64,000 nt of DNA from Oscillospiraceae bacterium (GCA_015063725.1 SVTP01000006.1:1-64000), one strand, 5' to 3'; positions 52,353-61,044 are shown, numbered from the stretch's first letter. Translations and numbers: made by a program. The notes: a model not told the origin generated them from the letters alone.

Positions 52353-53753
52353 ATGAAGCTCAACTACAAACGTGTGTTGCTTGTGGGAATGGCGTTTTTT
52401 CTGATCTCGGCATTTTGGCAGGCATACGATGCAATCGTCCCGCTTATCTTAACAAACCACTTTGGTCTTCCGCAAACCGTTTCCGGAGCGGTTATGTCAA
52501 TTGACAACGTTCTGGCTGTGTTTATGCTCCCCATCTTTGGAGCCCTTTCCGACAAGGTGAACACACGCTTTGGCAAACGCACCCCCTTTATCTTCATTGG
52601 TTCCATCGTCGCTATGGTATCCTTTGTTGCACTTACCTTTATTGATAACTATCAAATTGCAAAGGTAGTGGCAGCAGGCATCCCCGAGCTGGCGCATGGA
52701 ACCGACGCAGAGGTCGAAGCGGTCCGCAAGCTGACCGTAGAGCTGACCATGGAAAACCCCATGCCCTTTATCGGTTTTATTGCAACGCTGCTGGTTGTGC
52801 TGGTGGCAATGGCTACCTTCCGTTCTCCTGCGGTTGCCCTGATGCCCGACGTTACCGTAAAGCCCCTGCGTTCCAAGGCGAACGCAATCATCAACCTCAC
52901 CGGTACGGCAGGCGGCATTCTCGTGCTTGTGCTCGGCATGGTATTTGCAACCTCTAAGAACCACTATATGCAATATACGGGTTACGTTGTAGCCGTTGTT
53001 TCCATTATGCTTACGGGACTTGTCGTTTTCCTGCTCACCGTAAAAGAGAAGAGCTGGGCTGCGGAAATGGAGGAGGACTCTCGCCGTCTCGGACTGGAGG
53101 ACGCCCCCGAAGAAGAGGGTACAAACACACAAAAGCGCAAGCTTTCCAAGGGTGAGATGAAATCCCTGCTTCTCATTTTGGCATCGGTTGCACTTTGGTA
53201 CGTTGGCTATAACTCCATCACCAGTAAATATTCGGTATACGCTACCAATATTCTCGGCTTTGATTTCAACTTCACGCTCATCATCGCGCAGGCGGCGGCA
53301 ATCGTTTCCTACATTCCTGTGGGCATTATCGCTTCGAAGGTTGGCAGAAGAAAGACCATTCTTGCAGGAGTTGCGATCCTCGCATCTGCGTTCTTCATTG
53401 GCAACTTTATCACTCCCAAAACTCCCGAGCTCGTTATGTATCCCGTATTCATTCTTGCGGGCATCGGCTGGGCAACCATCAATGTAAACTCCTTCCCGAT
53501 GGTTGTTGAGCTTGCAAGAGGAGGCGACGTTGGCAAATATACGGGTTACTACTATACCGCTTCTATGGCAGCACAAATCGTCGCGCCCATTTTGTCGGGC
53601 GTCCTGTATGACCTGATCGGCATGCGCTATGTATTCTTTGCATTTGGTACGGCGTTTGTTCTGTTCTCGTTTGTTACCATGTTCTTTGTAAAGCACGGAG
53701 ACGCCAAGGCGATCGAGAAGAAGGATCTGCTCGAGCAGCTCGACGTTGATTAA
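52353..53753 (+). CDS. MFS transporter, sugar-type (GPH/sucrose-transporter-like)
   Basis: 466 aa, 12 predicted membrane helices with a cytoplasmic central loop of about 50 residues (EEDSRRLGLEDAPEEEGT). The loop between TM2 and TM3 has GALSDKVNTRFGKRTPFI, an MFS signature of the sucrose/SLC45-like branch. The second half repeats a related loop (IASKVGRRKTI). Substrate is probably a sugar or glycoside, by family only. Start ATG 52353 follows GAGAGGAAA. The phosphodiesterase gene begins 3 bases after its stop. Confidence 0.85.
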   Translation: MKLNYKRVLLVGMAFFLISAFWQAYDAIVPLILTNHFGLPQTVSGAVMSIDNVLAVFMLPIFGALSDKVNTRFGKRTPFIFIGSIVAMVSFVALTFIDNYQIAKVVAAGIPELAHGTDAEVEAVRKLTVELTMENPMPFIGFIATLLVVLVAMATFRSPAVALMPDVTVKPLRSKANAIINLTGTAGGILVLVLGMVFATSKNHYMQYTGYVVAVVSIMLTGLVVFLLTVKEKSWAAEMEEDSRRLGLEDAPEEEGTNTQKRKLSKGEMKSLLLILASVALWYVGYNSITSKYSVYATNILGFDFNFTLIIAQAAAIVSYIPVGIIASKVGRRKTILAGVAILASAFFIGNFITPKTPELVMYPVFILAGIGWATINVNSFPMVVELARGGDVGKYTGYYYTASMAAQIVAPILSGVLYDLIGMRYVFFAFGTAFVLFSFVTMFFVKHGDAKAIEKKDLLEQLDVD

Positions 53754-53756
53754 CTT

Positions 53757-54578
53757 ATGATGATACTCATCAATATTGTTGTATTGCTTGCGATCCTTGC
53801 GGTAATACTATTCGCAATTTATCTGTTTATACTTGTCCGTCCGCCCAAAAAGACAAAGCCCGACCCGGTGCTTCTGTGCGATTATGCGCACAGAGGACTT
53901 CACAACGGCAAGGACGCCCCCGAAAACTCGCTGGCGGCATTTGAGGCAGCCTGCCGAGCAGGATACGGCATTGAGCTTGACGTTCAGCTCTCGCGCGACG
54001 GCAAGGTCATGGTCTTTCACGATGGCACGCTCGTCCGTATGACGGGGTGTAACAAAAAGCTTTGCGAGCTGACGGCAGAGGAATTGAGTGCTCTTACGCT
54101 CGGGGACTCCGACCAAACGATCCCAACTTTTGAAGAGGTGCTTGCTCTGATTGACGGCAGGGTTCCCTTGCTTGTGGAATTGAAGGGCTCAAGCTTGGAT
54201 ACCTCGCTTTGCCCCAAGGTTGCAGAGCTGCTTCAAAACTACAAGGGTCCCCACTGCATCGAATCCTTCAATCCGTTCCTTGTTGGAAACATGAAAAAGC
54301 GCTTTCCCAATACGTTTTGCGGTCTGCTTTATGCAAACGACTGCAAAAGAAAGAAAAAGAAGACCGCACTTCTCCTTGCGCTTTCCGCAATGGCGCTCAA
54401 CGTTGTGGCACGCCCCGACTTTATTGCGTTTTACAAAGAGGATAGAGATGCTCTACCCGTAAAGATCACCACAAATTTTTTTGGCGCGCCCAAATTTGTT
54501 TGGACTGTGGATACGCAAGAGGAGCTTGACACCGCCCACAAGAATGGCGAACTGCCGATATTTGAGAACATCTTTTAA
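53757..54578 (+). CDS. Glycerophosphodiester phosphodiesterase, membrane-anchored
   Basis: 273 aa. One N-terminal membrane helix (about residues 4-27) and a GDPD TIM-barrel. Catalytic motifs are HRG (YAHRGLHN), PENSLAAFE, IELDV and FHDGTL, followed by ELKG in the strand expected to bind calcium. It releases glycerol-3-phosphate from glycerophosphodiesters or from teichoic-acid-type polymers. ATG 53757 and ATG 53760 are both possible starts. Translationally coupled to the MFS gene. It ends at a 17-bp perfect terminator. Confidence 0.93.
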   Translation: MMILINIVVLLAILAVILFAIYLFILVRPPKKTKPDPVLLCDYAHRGLHNGKDAPENSLAAFEAACRAGYGIELDVQLSRDGKVMVFHDGTLVRMTGCNKKLCELTAEELSALTLGDSDQTIPTFEEVLALIDGRVPLLVELKGSSLDTSLCPKVAELLQNYKGPHCIESFNPFLVGNMKKRFPNTFCGLLYANDCKRKKKKTALLLALSAMALNVVARPDFIAFYKEDRDALPVKITTNFFGAPKFVWTVDTQEELDTAHKNGELPIFENIF

Positions 54579-54596
54579 GTGAATATGAACCCATAA

Positions 54597-54636
54597 ACAC
54601 AAACCGCACCGTCTCCATTGACGGTGCGGTTTGTGT
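54597..54636 (+). terminator. Terminator of the MFS/GDPD operon
   Basis: 17-bp perfect stem (54597-54613 with 54620-54636), 6-base loop. Confidence 0.88.
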
Positions 54637-54787
54637 TGTGGGAGAAATCTTTATTGTGGGGTGGGATTTGTGTTTTCTAACGTACAAACCACAAAACCAC
54701 AGAATGACATACAGGATTTTTGTTTACAATAGACGTTAGAAAGATTTATGTTTGGCCTTGTTTGTTTGATAAATTGGAATTTGTTGA

Positions 54788-55150
54788 TTACATCGGTGTT
54801 CCTACCTCAATTAAGTTACCATCCAAATCGTAAAATCGAATTACTTGTTGCCCCCAGCTATGTGTCATAAGTCGATTAACATACTCAATATTAGGGTACA
54901 TTCTTTCCAGCTTTTCAATAAAAACTTCGATATCCTGTTCTTCAAAATATAATTCACAAGAATTACTTTTGGAAACGACATCTTTTCCTAAAAAGCTTTT
55001 CCATATCTTTTCGTCTTGAAGGACAAGACCTTCAGTCAAAATCATATTGCCATCGTTATCAAGCACCAAGTCTATACCAAATAATTTGTGATAGAATTCT
55101 CTCGATTTCTCTATATCTTTAACTACAATCAAAATGTTCTTCAATTTCAT
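54788..55150 (-). CDS. VOC (glyoxalase/bleomycin-resistance fold) family protein
   Basis: 120 aa, a single vicinal-oxygen-chelate module pair: KNILIVVKDIEKSREFYHKLFG at the start and VIRFYDLDGNLIEVGTPM at the end, with the metal-ligand Glu in the last strand. Members are isomerases, dioxygenases or drug-binding proteins; which this is cannot be told. The coding sequence is clearly more AT-rich than the flanking genes, suggesting recent acquisition. It lies 28 bases after the DUF5131 gene and is probably co-transcribed with it. Confidence 0.85.
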   Translation of the reverse strand: MKLKNILIVVKDIEKSREFYHKLFGIDLVLDNDGNMILTEGLVLQDEKIWKSFLGKDVVSKSNSCELYFEEQDIEVFIEKLERMYPNIEYVNRLMTHSWGQQVIRFYDLDGNLIEVGTPM

Positions 55151-55178
55151 ATTATATCTCCATCACGTTAGAATTTGA

Positions 55179-55895
55179 TCAACCATTGCGTTTGAAGTCA
55201 ATATCGGCTTTTCTTGCCTGAGCGCAAAGATCCTTTGTCTGCAATTTATACGCTTTGCCGTCCTTGATAAAGTGTGTTCCGCATTGTCTAAATTCGAAGG
55301 ACACATTTTTCCTGATGCACTGATCTCTGATAGCAAGCACCCAAGCGTAGTCAAGCGGTCTTGCATTCGTGTCCGATTCACCGCCGACAACCACAAGCTC
55401 AACACCGTCAAGATACCGTTCTATGTCGATGGCTTCGATCAGCGGCTGAGCCGTTATGCACTTATGCTTGATCGGAAGCTTTTCAAAAATTCCGAGCTTA
55501 TAATTTGCGTTCTTTTGGTTCTCAATCGTACAGCAAACGACCACGTTTTCATAGCCGTCGCCCCAATCATCGGGGATGCAGTCCATAAATCTGTCAATGC
55601 GTTTGGTGAGAAACAGGAACGTGCAATCCTTGCGTTCCCTCATCATCTGCCAACATTCGGGACGCCAATTATCTGCTTCCTCAATCAAAAAATCGGTGGA
55701 AAAACAGGTATAGACAATGCCGGATTTCATTTTGTAATTGCCGTTTCTCAGGCGTTCTATGGGGTTGGTAAAGTCCTTTGTCTTTTCGATAATACTTGTG
55801 TCAACTCCGCGCTTTGCATCGCCCTTATGGATATAACAATAGAGGCAGCCATCGCTGCACTTTTTGCAACCTCTCCACGGATTCCACATTGCCAT
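55179..55895 (-). CDS. DUF5131 (phage Gp37/Gp68-like) family protein
   Basis: 238 aa. The N-terminus WNPWRGCKKCSDGCLYCY gives a C-x3-C-x2-C arrangement typical of the Gp37/Gp68 family, which resembles radical-SAM iron-sulfur binding. Further family features are FLFLTKRIDRF, AQPLIEAIDIERYLDGVE and VVVGGESDTNARPLD. The function of this phage-linked family is not established. No other phage gene is near. It has its own promoter and is followed by the VOC gene. Confidence 0.85.
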   Translation of the reverse strand: MAMWNPWRGCKKCSDGCLYCYIHKGDAKRGVDTSIIEKTKDFTNPIERLRNGNYKMKSGIVYTCFSTDFLIEEADNWRPECWQMMRERKDCTFLFLTKRIDRFMDCIPDDWGDGYENVVVCCTIENQKNANYKLGIFEKLPIKHKCITAQPLIEAIDIERYLDGVELVVVGGESDTNARPLDYAWVLAIRDQCIRKNVSFEFRQCGTHFIKDGKAYKLQTKDLCAQARKADIDFKRNG

Positions 55896-55944
55896 ATTCT
55901 CACCTCATCAAATTCTTATCCACAACGATTTTCTAATTGACCTT

Positions 55945-55973
55945 ATTATATCATAAAACTCCAAAAAAGTAAA
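55945..55973 (-). promoter_or_regulatory. Promoter of the DUF5131-VOC pair
   Basis: Minus strand TTTACT (55968-55973), 17 bp, TATAAT (55945-55950). Confidence 0.65.
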
Positions 55974-56010
55974 TAAGACGGTTTGAATTTTCACTCAAAC
56001 CGTCTTATTT
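55973..56010 (-). terminator. Terminator of gdhA
   Basis: 15-bp perfect stem (55973-55987 with 55996-56010); on the minus strand followed by TACTTTTTTT. It adjoins the -35 of the next promoter. Confidence 0.85.
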
Positions 56011-56071
56011 GTTAGAAAAACTTACAATACTTGAATATTATAGGCTTATTGTCACACAAACCAAATATTTC

Positions 56072-57424
56072 TTAAACAACACCGTAAGCAAGCATTGCGT
56101 CAGCCACCTTGAGGAAGCCTGCAATGTTAGCACCTGCAACCAGGTTGCCTTCCATGCCGTACTTCTTTGCAGCGGCAACGGAACTATCGTAGATGTTCTT
56201 CATGATGTCCTTCAGCTTTGCGTCAACCTCAGCGGCGGACCAGCTGTAACGCATGGAGTTCTGGGACATTTCCAAACCGGATACGGCAACGCCGCCTGCG
56301 TTAACCGCCTTAGAGGGAGCAACCACTACGCCGTTTGCCTGCAGGTATGCAACTGCCTCGTTGGTGGTGGGCATGTTGGAAACCTCAACGTAGTACTTAA
56401 GTCCGTTTGCAACCATCTTCTTGGCGTCGTCAATGTTGACCTCGTTCTGCGTTGCGCAGGGCATAATGACGTCAACCTTCTCACCCCAAGGCTTTTGACC
56501 GGCGAAGAAGGGAACACCAAACTTGTCGGCATAGTCCTCAACGCGGTTGCGGCAGGATGCACGCATTTCCAGCAGGTAGTCGATCTTTTCTTGGGTAGAA
56601 ACGCCGTCCTTATCGTAAACGTATCCGTCGGGGCCGGAGATGGTAACAACCTTACCGCCAAGCTCGTTGATTTTGATAACAGTACCCCAAGCAACGTTAC
56701 CGAAGCCGGAGATGGCAAAGGTCTTGCCCTTGATCTCCTCACCGTAGGTCTTGAGCATTTCGGCGGTGTAGTAAACTGCACCAAAGCCGGTTGCCTCAGG
56801 GCGAATGAGAGAGCCGCCGTAGGAGCGTCCCTTGCCGGTCAGCACGCCGGTGAACTCATCGCGCAGTCTCTTGTATTGACCAAACAGATAGCCGATCTCG
56901 CGTGCGCCAACGCCGATGTCACCTGCGGGAACGTCGGTGTCGGGACCGATGTACTTTTGCAGCTCGGTCATAAAGCTCTGGCAGAAGCGCATAACCTCTC
57001 CGTCAGACTTACCCTTGGGGTCAAAGTCGGAGCCGCCCTTACCGCCGCCCATAGGGAGACCGGTCAGGGAGTTCTTAAAGGTTTGCTCAAAGCCGAGGAA
57101 CTTGATAATGCTCTCGTTTACCGAGGGGTGGAAGCGAAGACCGCCCTTGTAGGGACCAATGGCGCCGTTGAACTGAACGCGGAAGCCGCGGTTGACTTGA
57201 ACCTTGCCCTGATCATCCACCCACGGAACGCGGAATTTGATAATTCTTTCAGGCTCGACCATCATATCAATGATGCCGCGCTCAATATAAATAGGGCTTT
57301 GCTCCACAACGGGCTCAAGGGATTCCAGCACCTCGCTAACAGTTTGGTGGAACTCGCTTTCGCCGGGGTTGCGGGCGATAACGTCAGCCAAAACTTTCTT
57401 TAAATATTCATTTTGAATGCTCAT
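56072..57424 (-). CDS. gdhA: NADP-type glutamate dehydrogenase
   Basis: 450-aa hexameric enzyme joining ammonium and 2-oxoglutarate to glutamate. The active-site Lys lies in GGLRFHPS / LPMGGGKGGSDFDPKGKSD, the catalytic Asp region is VPAGDIGVG, and the nucleotide fold has GFGNVAWG. The length fits the small bacterial hexameric class. The start is ATG 57424 behind AAAGGAGG; 43 more open codons upstream are leader. The leader between the promoter (57533-57561) and the start is structured. Confidence 0.97.
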   Translation of the reverse strand: MSIQNEYLKKVLADVIARNPGESEFHQTVSEVLESLEPVVEQSPIYIERGIIDMMVEPERIIKFRVPWVDDQGKVQVNRGFRVQFNGAIGPYKGGLRFHPSVNESIIKFLGFEQTFKNSLTGLPMGGGKGGSDFDPKGKSDGEVMRFCQSFMTELQKYIGPDTDVPAGDIGVGAREIGYLFGQYKRLRDEFTGVLTGKGRSYGGSLIRPEATGFGAVYYTAEMLKTYGEEIKGKTFAISGFGNVAWGTVIKINELGGKVVTISGPDGYVYDKDGVSTQEKIDYLLEMRASCRNRVEDYADKFGVPFFAGQKPWGEKVDVIMPCATQNEVNIDDAKKMVANGLKYYVEVSNMPTTNEAVAYLQANGVVVAPSKAVNAGGVAVSGLEMSQNSMRYSWSAAEVDAKLKDIMKNIYDSSVAAAKKYGMEGNLVAGANIAGFLKVADAMLAYGVV

Positions 57425-57532
57425 AATAGGTTTTCCTCCTTTTGGGCGTTTTTGCAAGATGGATGCCGCAATGCTGCATCCGCCGCCCTCATGCAAGGGC
57501 GTTTTTTGCAAAAGGCGTATTTCTATGCAACT
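57425..57532 (-). other. Structured gdhA leader
   Basis: About 100 bases. On the minus strand it has hairpin CGCCCT/AGGGCG (about 57486-57503) and hairpin GGATGC/GCATCC (about 57462-57482). Two near-identical flanking repeats (TTGCAAAAAACGCCC and TTGCAAAAACGCCC) lie outside them. It could be a regulatory RNA responding to nitrogen status; no known motif recognised. Confidence 0.45.
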
Positions 57533-57561
57533 ATTATAATACAGATGATGCAATTTGTCAA
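57533..57561 (-). promoter_or_regulatory. Promoter of gdhA
   Basis: Minus strand TTGACA (57556-57561), 17 bp, TATAAT (57533-57538): full consensus. Confidence 0.9.
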
Positions 57562-57619
57562 CGGCTTTTTTGCAAAAAAATCATACTTGGAAAAACTTTT
57601 TATCCGACATTTTCGGGTG

Positions 57620-58501
57620 TCAGAGGTCAAACAATTCACCCAAGCGCCGAGCGGTGTCTCCCATAGGGGCAGAGAGAGGCAGACGGTATTCCGCACGGCA
57701 GAGTCCCATAGCTGCCATGACGTGCTTGACAGGAATGGGATTGGTCTCCCAAAACAGAGCCTGCATGCGGGCAAGGATCTGTTTTTGCCGCGCGTATGCG
57801 AGCTTCCAGTCTCCTGCGGCACACAACCTGCAGATCTCGGTCATCTTTCGCGGTGCTATATTGGAGTAGACCGATATCACGCCTGCCGCTCCCAGGCGCA
57901 TGGCAGAGACGGTGTGGTGGTCGTTGCCCGTGTAGACGTCAAGCTCCGCGGAGCATTCACTGCACAGGTTGGCAAGGAGCAAGAGGTCGGGGGAAGCCTC
58001 CTTCACAGCCACAATGCCCGGGTGCTTGGCAAGCTCACGGTAGTGTGGGAGCGTCATCGAAAATCCCGTTCTTGCGGGGACGTTGTAAAGAATGAGCGGT
58101 TTTTTGGTGGCATCCGCAATTGCGTGATAGTGAGAGACGATGCCGCGGTCATTGGTGCGGTTGTAGTAGGGCGTGACCGCGAGTAGGGCATCCGCGCCGC
58201 TCTCCGCCACCGCCGCCGCCAATTCACAGGCGTGGGACGTGGAATTAGAACCACACCCTGCCAAAAGGGGGAGCCGTCCTCCGATTTGCCGCGCGGCAAA
58301 GGACACAAGATCGGCACATTCTCTGACCGAAAGCGTGGGGGCTTCCCCCGTCGTTCCTGCCAAAAGGATCGCCCCAACGCCTGCATCAATCTGCATTTCA
58401 ATCAGATTTTGCAACGCCTCATAGTCAATTTCGCCCTTGTAAAAAGGGGTGATCAACGCTGTTGCCACTCCTTTGAAAACGGTTTGTTTTTCAATGCTCA
58501 T
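57620..58501 (-). CDS. dapA: 4-hydroxy-tetrahydrodipicolinate synthase
   Basis: 293-aa TIM-barrel aldolase that condenses pyruvate and aspartate semialdehyde, the first step of lysine and diaminopimelate synthesis and, in spore formers, of dipicolinate supply. The Schiff-base Lys is in VAVKEAS, the catalytic Tyr and Arg in YNVPARTG, and the Thr pair in AGTTGEAPTL. Start ATG 58501 follows AAAGGAGAT. No other lysine genes adjoin it. The gap to queA (58502-58838) contains repeat copy E and the queA promoter. Confidence 0.93.
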   Translation of the reverse strand: MSIEKQTVFKGVATALITPFYKGEIDYEALQNLIEMQIDAGVGAILLAGTTGEAPTLSVRECADLVSFAARQIGGRLPLLAGCGSNSTSHACELAAAVAESGADALLAVTPYYNRTNDRGIVSHYHAIADATKKPLILYNVPARTGFSMTLPHYRELAKHPGIVAVKEASPDLLLLANLCSECSAELDVYTGNDHHTVSAMRLGAAGVISVYSNIAPRKMTEICRLCAAGDWKLAYARQKQILARMQALFWETNPIPVKHVMAAMGLCRAEYRLPLSAPMGDTARRLGELFDL

Positions 58502-58534
58502 AAAGGAAATCTCCTTTCAATTTCGATACCATAG

Positions 58535-58707
58535 GAAAACAACTCTCTGAGCGGATAGGGCCTTGGAGGTGCCTAGCCGCTAGCGAGAGCAAAAGCGAGG
58601 TTTCACCTCGCGTCGACCGTCCGTTGCAAGACTGACGAACCTTTTTTGTGATTTTGTTAGAAAGTTTTTGAGGGGGGTGGGGGAACTTTTTTCAAAAAGT
58701 TCCCCCA
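58535..58707 (+). repeat. Structured intergenic repeat, copy E (forward)
   Basis: Starts AACAACTCTCTGAGCGGATA; hairpin 1 (GCGGATAGG with CCTAGCCGC), linker AGCGAGAGCAAAAGCG, hairpin GCGAGG/CCTCGC, GTCGACCGTCCGTT, and the terminal hairpin 58678-58707. It ends 19 bases before the queA -35. Confidence 0.8.
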
Positions 58708-58725
58708 TAAAAAACCTCAAAACAG

Positions 58726-58754
58726 TTGCAAAACAGTCGGTTTTGATGTATAAT
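58726..58754 (+). promoter_or_regulatory. Promoter of queA
   Basis: TTGCAA (58726-58731), 17 bp, TATAAT (58749-58754). Confidence 0.8.
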
Positions 58755-58838
58755 GGTATCAATCTGTGACAGCGGACATTTACAGTATATGAACCGCGTG
58801 TCGATTTGCGAATTTGAAAGAAGGATTTTTGGATTTTT

Positions 58839-59918
58839 ATGAGAGAGGCTATCAAAAATACGTTACCCGAAACCGAATTGCGCACGGCGGATTTTGACTA
58901 TCATCTGCCCGAGGAGCTGATTGCGCAACACCCGATGGAAAAGCGCGACACCTCGCGCCTGATGGTGTTGGACAGAGCGACAGAAAGCATCACGCACCGC
59001 CATTTTTATGACATCCTTGATTATCTTCGCGAGGGTGACGTGCTTGTTATCAATGACTCCAAGGTCATTCCCGCGCGCGTGTACGGTCATGTTGAGGGAA
59101 GGGGTGAGGCACTGATCGAATTGCTCCTGCTCCGTCAGCACGAATTGGATACTTGGGAATGTCTTGTCAAGCCCGGCAAGCGTGCGCGCATTGGAATGAA
59201 GCTCGTGTTTGGCGAGGGAATGCTTTTGGGCGAGGTCAAGGACATCGTCGAGGAAGGCAACCGCCTCATTCATTTCACCTATGATAAAGAAAAATACGCC
59301 AACATCTACGATGTTTTAAGCATCGTGGGGCTCATGCCCCTGCCGCCCTACATCACCGAACGCTTGACGGATAATAGCCGCTATCAAACGGTCTACGCAC
59401 GCGAGGAAGGCTCGGCGGCGGCTCCCACCGCAGGGCTGCACTTCACCCCCGAGCTCCTCACACGTATCCGCGAAAAGGGAGTGGCGATCGCCCCTGTTAT
59501 GCTGCACGTGGGGCTCGGAACCTTCCGCCCTGTTAAGGAAGAAAACATCACCGACCACGTCATGCACACCGAATTTTTCTCGGTTCCCGAAGAGAGCGCG
59601 CGCATCATCAACGAGCGCCGCGCCGCAGGCGGACGCCTCATCTGCGTGGGAACAACGTCCTGCCGTACCATTGAGAGTGTTGCACGCGAGGACGGAACCA
59701 TCCCTGCAATGAGCGGAGACACCGGCATTTTTATCTACCCGGGCTACAAATTCAAGGCAGTGGACGCACTCATCACCAATTTCCACCTGCCCGAAAGCAC
59801 GCTCCTCATGCTCGTCTCCGCCTTTTACAACAAGGACCGCGTGATGGAAGCGTATGAAACAGCCGTCGCAGAAAAATATAGATTTTTCAGTTTTGGCGAC
59901 GCGATGTTTATTCAGTAA
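58839..59918 (+). CDS. queA: S-adenosylmethionine:tRNA ribosyltransferase-isomerase
   Basis: 359-aa enzyme of queuosine synthesis that transfers ribosyl from SAM to preQ1 in tRNA. Family motifs: [73 protein letters not shown] and the C-terminal [17 protein letters not shown]. An N-terminal extension of about 15 residues is slightly long. Start ATG 58839 has GGA close upstream. tgt, often adjacent, is not in the window. Confidence 0.97.
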   Translation: MREAIKNTLPETELRTADFDYHLPEELIAQHPMEKRDTSRLMVLDRATESITHRHFYDILDYLREGDVLVINDSKVIPARVYGHVEGRGEALIELLLLRQHELDTWECLVKPGKRARIGMKLVFGEGMLLGEVKDIVEEGNRLIHFTYDKEKYANIYDVLSIVGLMPLPPYITERLTDNSRYQTVYAREEGSAAAPTAGLHFTPELLTRIREKGVAIAPVMLHVGLGTFRPVKEENITDHVMHTEFFSVPEESARIINERRAAGGRLICVGTTSCRTIESVAREDGTIPAMSGDTGIFIYPGYKFKAVDALITNFHLPESTLLMLVSAFYNKDRVMEAYETAVAEKYRFFSFGDAMFIQ

Positions 59919-59924
59919 AAGTAT

Positions 59925-59950
59925 GGGCGATTTACGAATCGCCCTATTTT
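59925..59950 (+). terminator. Terminator of queA
   Basis: 8-bp perfect stem (59925-59932 with 59937-59944), 4-base loop, TATTTT. Confidence 0.8.
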
Positions 59951-60049
59951 AATCCGCTTTTCCTAACGGATGTTTCGCATCCTACACCTCATCCGTCCGT
60001 AGGCGGCGTTAGGTACAGTCAACTATCAGTTGATATTCAAAAAAACTTA

Positions 60050-60078
60050 TTGACAATCCATCCATTATGTGTTAAAAT
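60050..60078 (+). promoter_or_regulatory. Promoter of the small PKRAK-domain gene
   Basis: TTGACA (60050-60055), 17 bp, TAAAAT (60073-60078), with GTGT before the -10. Confidence 0.75.
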
Positions 60079-60150
60079 AAATGCGTGAGTGGGGACGGCA
60101 CCCATAACAAAAAACAGCATCACAAAATAATTGCATATCACTATAAGGGG

Positions 60151-60615
60151 GTGACACCCATCGAAAAAAACATTATTGTAGTAGATGAGCAAGGAAATGA
60201 ATATGAGGCGACCTACCCAAAACGGGCAAAAGGTCTTGTAAAAAACGGCAGGGCACGCTTCGTAGACGAAAATAAAATATGCCTTGCGTGTCCTCCGGAT
60301 AAAATTTTGGAGGAAGAAAAAATGTCTAATAATACAAACAACCAGTCCGAACAAAAAGTAAACGGAATTACCGAACAACAGATTTTCGAGCAGATTACCT
60401 TACTGCAAAAGCAGCTTACCGAAAATAGCTACACTTCGTTACATCGCTTAGGCGATGCGATCTCCTCAATTGGTGAGGAGGAAAATGAAGCGCGCTATGA
60501 ACAGGTGACGGAAGTTTGTGACGTATTCAAAACAAGAGAACTAACTCTTTTGAAAATGCTCGAAATGTACGAGAGAATGTACGCTGATATTCAAAAAGCC
60601 AAGAAGGCGAACTGA
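60151..60615 (+). CDS. Small protein with TYPKRAK...GRARF domain, apparently frameshifted near its end
   Basis: 154 aa if begun at GTG 60151, next to an AGGGGG site; an upstream GTG at 60085 lacks a site, and an ATC at 60160 has better spacing. Residues 10-50 form a basic domain (NEYEATYPKRAKGLVKNGRA, then VDENKICLACPP) whose pattern recalls the short RRXRR/PLMP domain of HNH and IscB-type proteins, but no nuclease follows. The rest is helical. The reading frame stops at 60613-60615, while a coding-like frame continues to 60746, so the family's full protein is probably longer. Confidence 0.6.
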   Translation: MTPIEKNIIVVDEQGNEYEATYPKRAKGLVKNGRARFVDENKICLACPPDKILEEEKMSNNTNNQSEQKVNGITEQQIFEQITLLQKQLTENSYTSLHRLGDAISSIGEEENEARYEQVTEVCDVFKTRELTLLKMLEMYERMYADIQKAKKAN

Positions 60616-60746
60616 TCAAAACTGCATTTGATAACAATATGGCTTTTATTGAAAGCAACGAAATGGATTCGGAACATACGGCAGCCGCTCTTACCTATGT
60701 TACCGACAAAATAGCCGAGCTTCTCGAAAAAGCAATCACCAAATAA
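60588..60746 (+). pseudogene. Out-of-frame C-terminal continuation of the small protein
   Basis: In the third frame, open from 60588, the sequence reads ELIKTAFDNNMAFIESNEMD then ALTYVTDKIAELLEKAITK and ends at TAA 60744-60746, just before a good terminator. It has coding character and no ribosome-binding site of its own; ATG 60639 would give only 35 aa. It most likely belonged to the preceding gene before a one-base shift around 60600-60612. Confidence 0.55.
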
Positions 60747-60752
60747 CAACCC

Positions 60753-60782
60753 GCCCGAGGACAAAATCCTCGGGCTTTTTAT
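60753..60782 (+). terminator. Terminator after the small protein
   Basis: 9-bp perfect stem (60753-60761 with 60767-60775), TTTTT. Confidence 0.9.
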
Positions 60783-60807
60783 TCGTGAGGTTTTTCACTT
60801 TTTCGGG

Positions 60808-60905
60808 GCGACGTAGCGAAGCGGCGCGAACGTAATGAATGACAGTCCGGTGGACTGTCAGAACGTGAGCGTGACCGAGTCGCAACGAGAACCTCGACGC
60901 CCCGC
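60808..60905. repeat. Dispersed GC-rich element related to the insert in copy A
   Basis: Shares GTAGCGAAGCGGCGCGAACG, AATGAATGACAG and the palindrome GACAGTCCGGTGGACTGTC with 22393-22460. The gap 60747-61217 holds this, a 62-bp element, a terminator and the typA promoter. Confidence 0.75.
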
Positions 60906-60982
60906 CTCTAACGATTTTAATCGTAACAAACCCACTGTATGTCATCATACAAAGATTTTGTTTGACTTTTATCATTAGAAGG

Positions 60983-61044
60983 CGGGCGACCTAATGGAAG
61001 GCGGCAAGCCGCCACGAGATTGCAAGCAATCTCTTCGCCCCTAC
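60983..61044 (+). repeat. 62-bp palindromic element, copy 3
   Basis: Identical over 62 bases to the copies at 26091 and 34134. Confidence 0.9.

Noticed and set aside
60600..60612. Programmed -1 frameshift site in the small PKRAK-domain gene
   Set aside because: The local sequence CAAAAAGCC does not give a proper X-XXY-YYZ heptamer and no downstream pseudoknot is evident, so an ordinary frameshift or sequence error is more likely.
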